Of a stretch of 5,511 bases of DNA, positions 5,485-5,511 are shown piece by piece. Under the pieces are notes generated by a model. The model was not told the origin of the DNA. It made no database searches and was given only the letters and a program-made list of their open reading frames with translations. The stretch is from an uncultured Streptococcus sp. (lineage in GTDB: Bacteria; Bacillota; Bacilli; Lactobacillales; Streptococcaceae). The stretch lies in the NCBI GenBank assembly GCA_934216185.1, contig CAKQBM010000115.1:1-5511 (forward strand). The letters run 5' to 3'. The translations under genes and the position numbers were made by a program. Each line of letters starts with the position of its first letter. The stretch's first letter is position 1.

Positions 5485-5511
5485 GTGGCTACGGCAACAA
5501 AAAAGAAAAAA
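5485..5511 (+). CDS. topA: DNA topoisomerase I TopA, N-terminal fragment (cut by window end)
   Basis: Only nine codons are present, starting with GTG at 5485 and reading MATATKKKK. This lysine-rich start matches my recollection of streptococcal TopA, which follows dprA in S. pneumoniae. The full type IA topoisomerase, about 700 residues, relaxes negative supercoils. AAAGG at 5471-5475 gives a ribosome site 9 nt before the GTG. An upstream promoter supports a gene starting here. None of the catalytic domain is visible, so the identity rests on gene order and these few residues. Confidence 0.8.

Overview
This window looks like chromosomal DNA from a mitis-group Streptococcus, most likely S. pneumoniae or a very close relative (S. 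pseudopneumoniae, S. mitis). The evidence is the gene order tarI-tarJ-licA-licB-licC-dprA-topA, a canonical ComX (cin-box) competence promoter, a BOX repeat and the low GC content. Key residue numbers in DprA (R115, H260, I263, L269) also fall where they are reported for the pneumococcal protein. The species call rests on recognition; no alignment was run.

Region 1 (about 39-4317) is the lic1 operon: five genes on the + strand with almost no intergenic space. It runs from an extended -10 promoter just before tarI to a strong intrinsic terminator after licC. TarI and TarJ make CDP-ribitol: TarJ reduces ribulose 5-phosphate to ribitol 5-phosphate, and TarI activates that with CTP. LicB imports choline, LicA phosphorylates it, and LicC converts phosphocholine to CDP-choline. 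The operon therefore supplies two CDP-activated building blocks of the phosphocholine-decorated teichoic and lipoteichoic acids of these bacteria. Spacings are a 4-nt gap (tarI/tarJ), a 16-nt gap (tarJ/licA), an 11-nt overlap (licA/licB) and an 11-nt gap (licB/licC).

Region 2 (4318-5215) holds dprA, a late competence gene for the RecA loader used in transformation. A perfect TACGAATA cin-box lies 8 nt after the U-tract of the lic1 terminator. It leaves a very short leader with a GGAG site that fixes the start at 4367, 12 nt inside the longest open frame.

Region 3 (5215-5484) is intergenic. It begins with an A1-B1-C1 BOX element that abuts, and perhaps shares a base with, the dprA stop codon. 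An AT-rich bulged hairpin follows, then a sigma-A promoter for topA. The window ends nine codons into topA (GTG start), the gene for DNA topoisomerase I.

Everything here fits known biology. I found no undescribed system. The items most worth checking are the terminator/cin-box junction, the BOX placement at the dprA stop, and the hairpin after the BOX.
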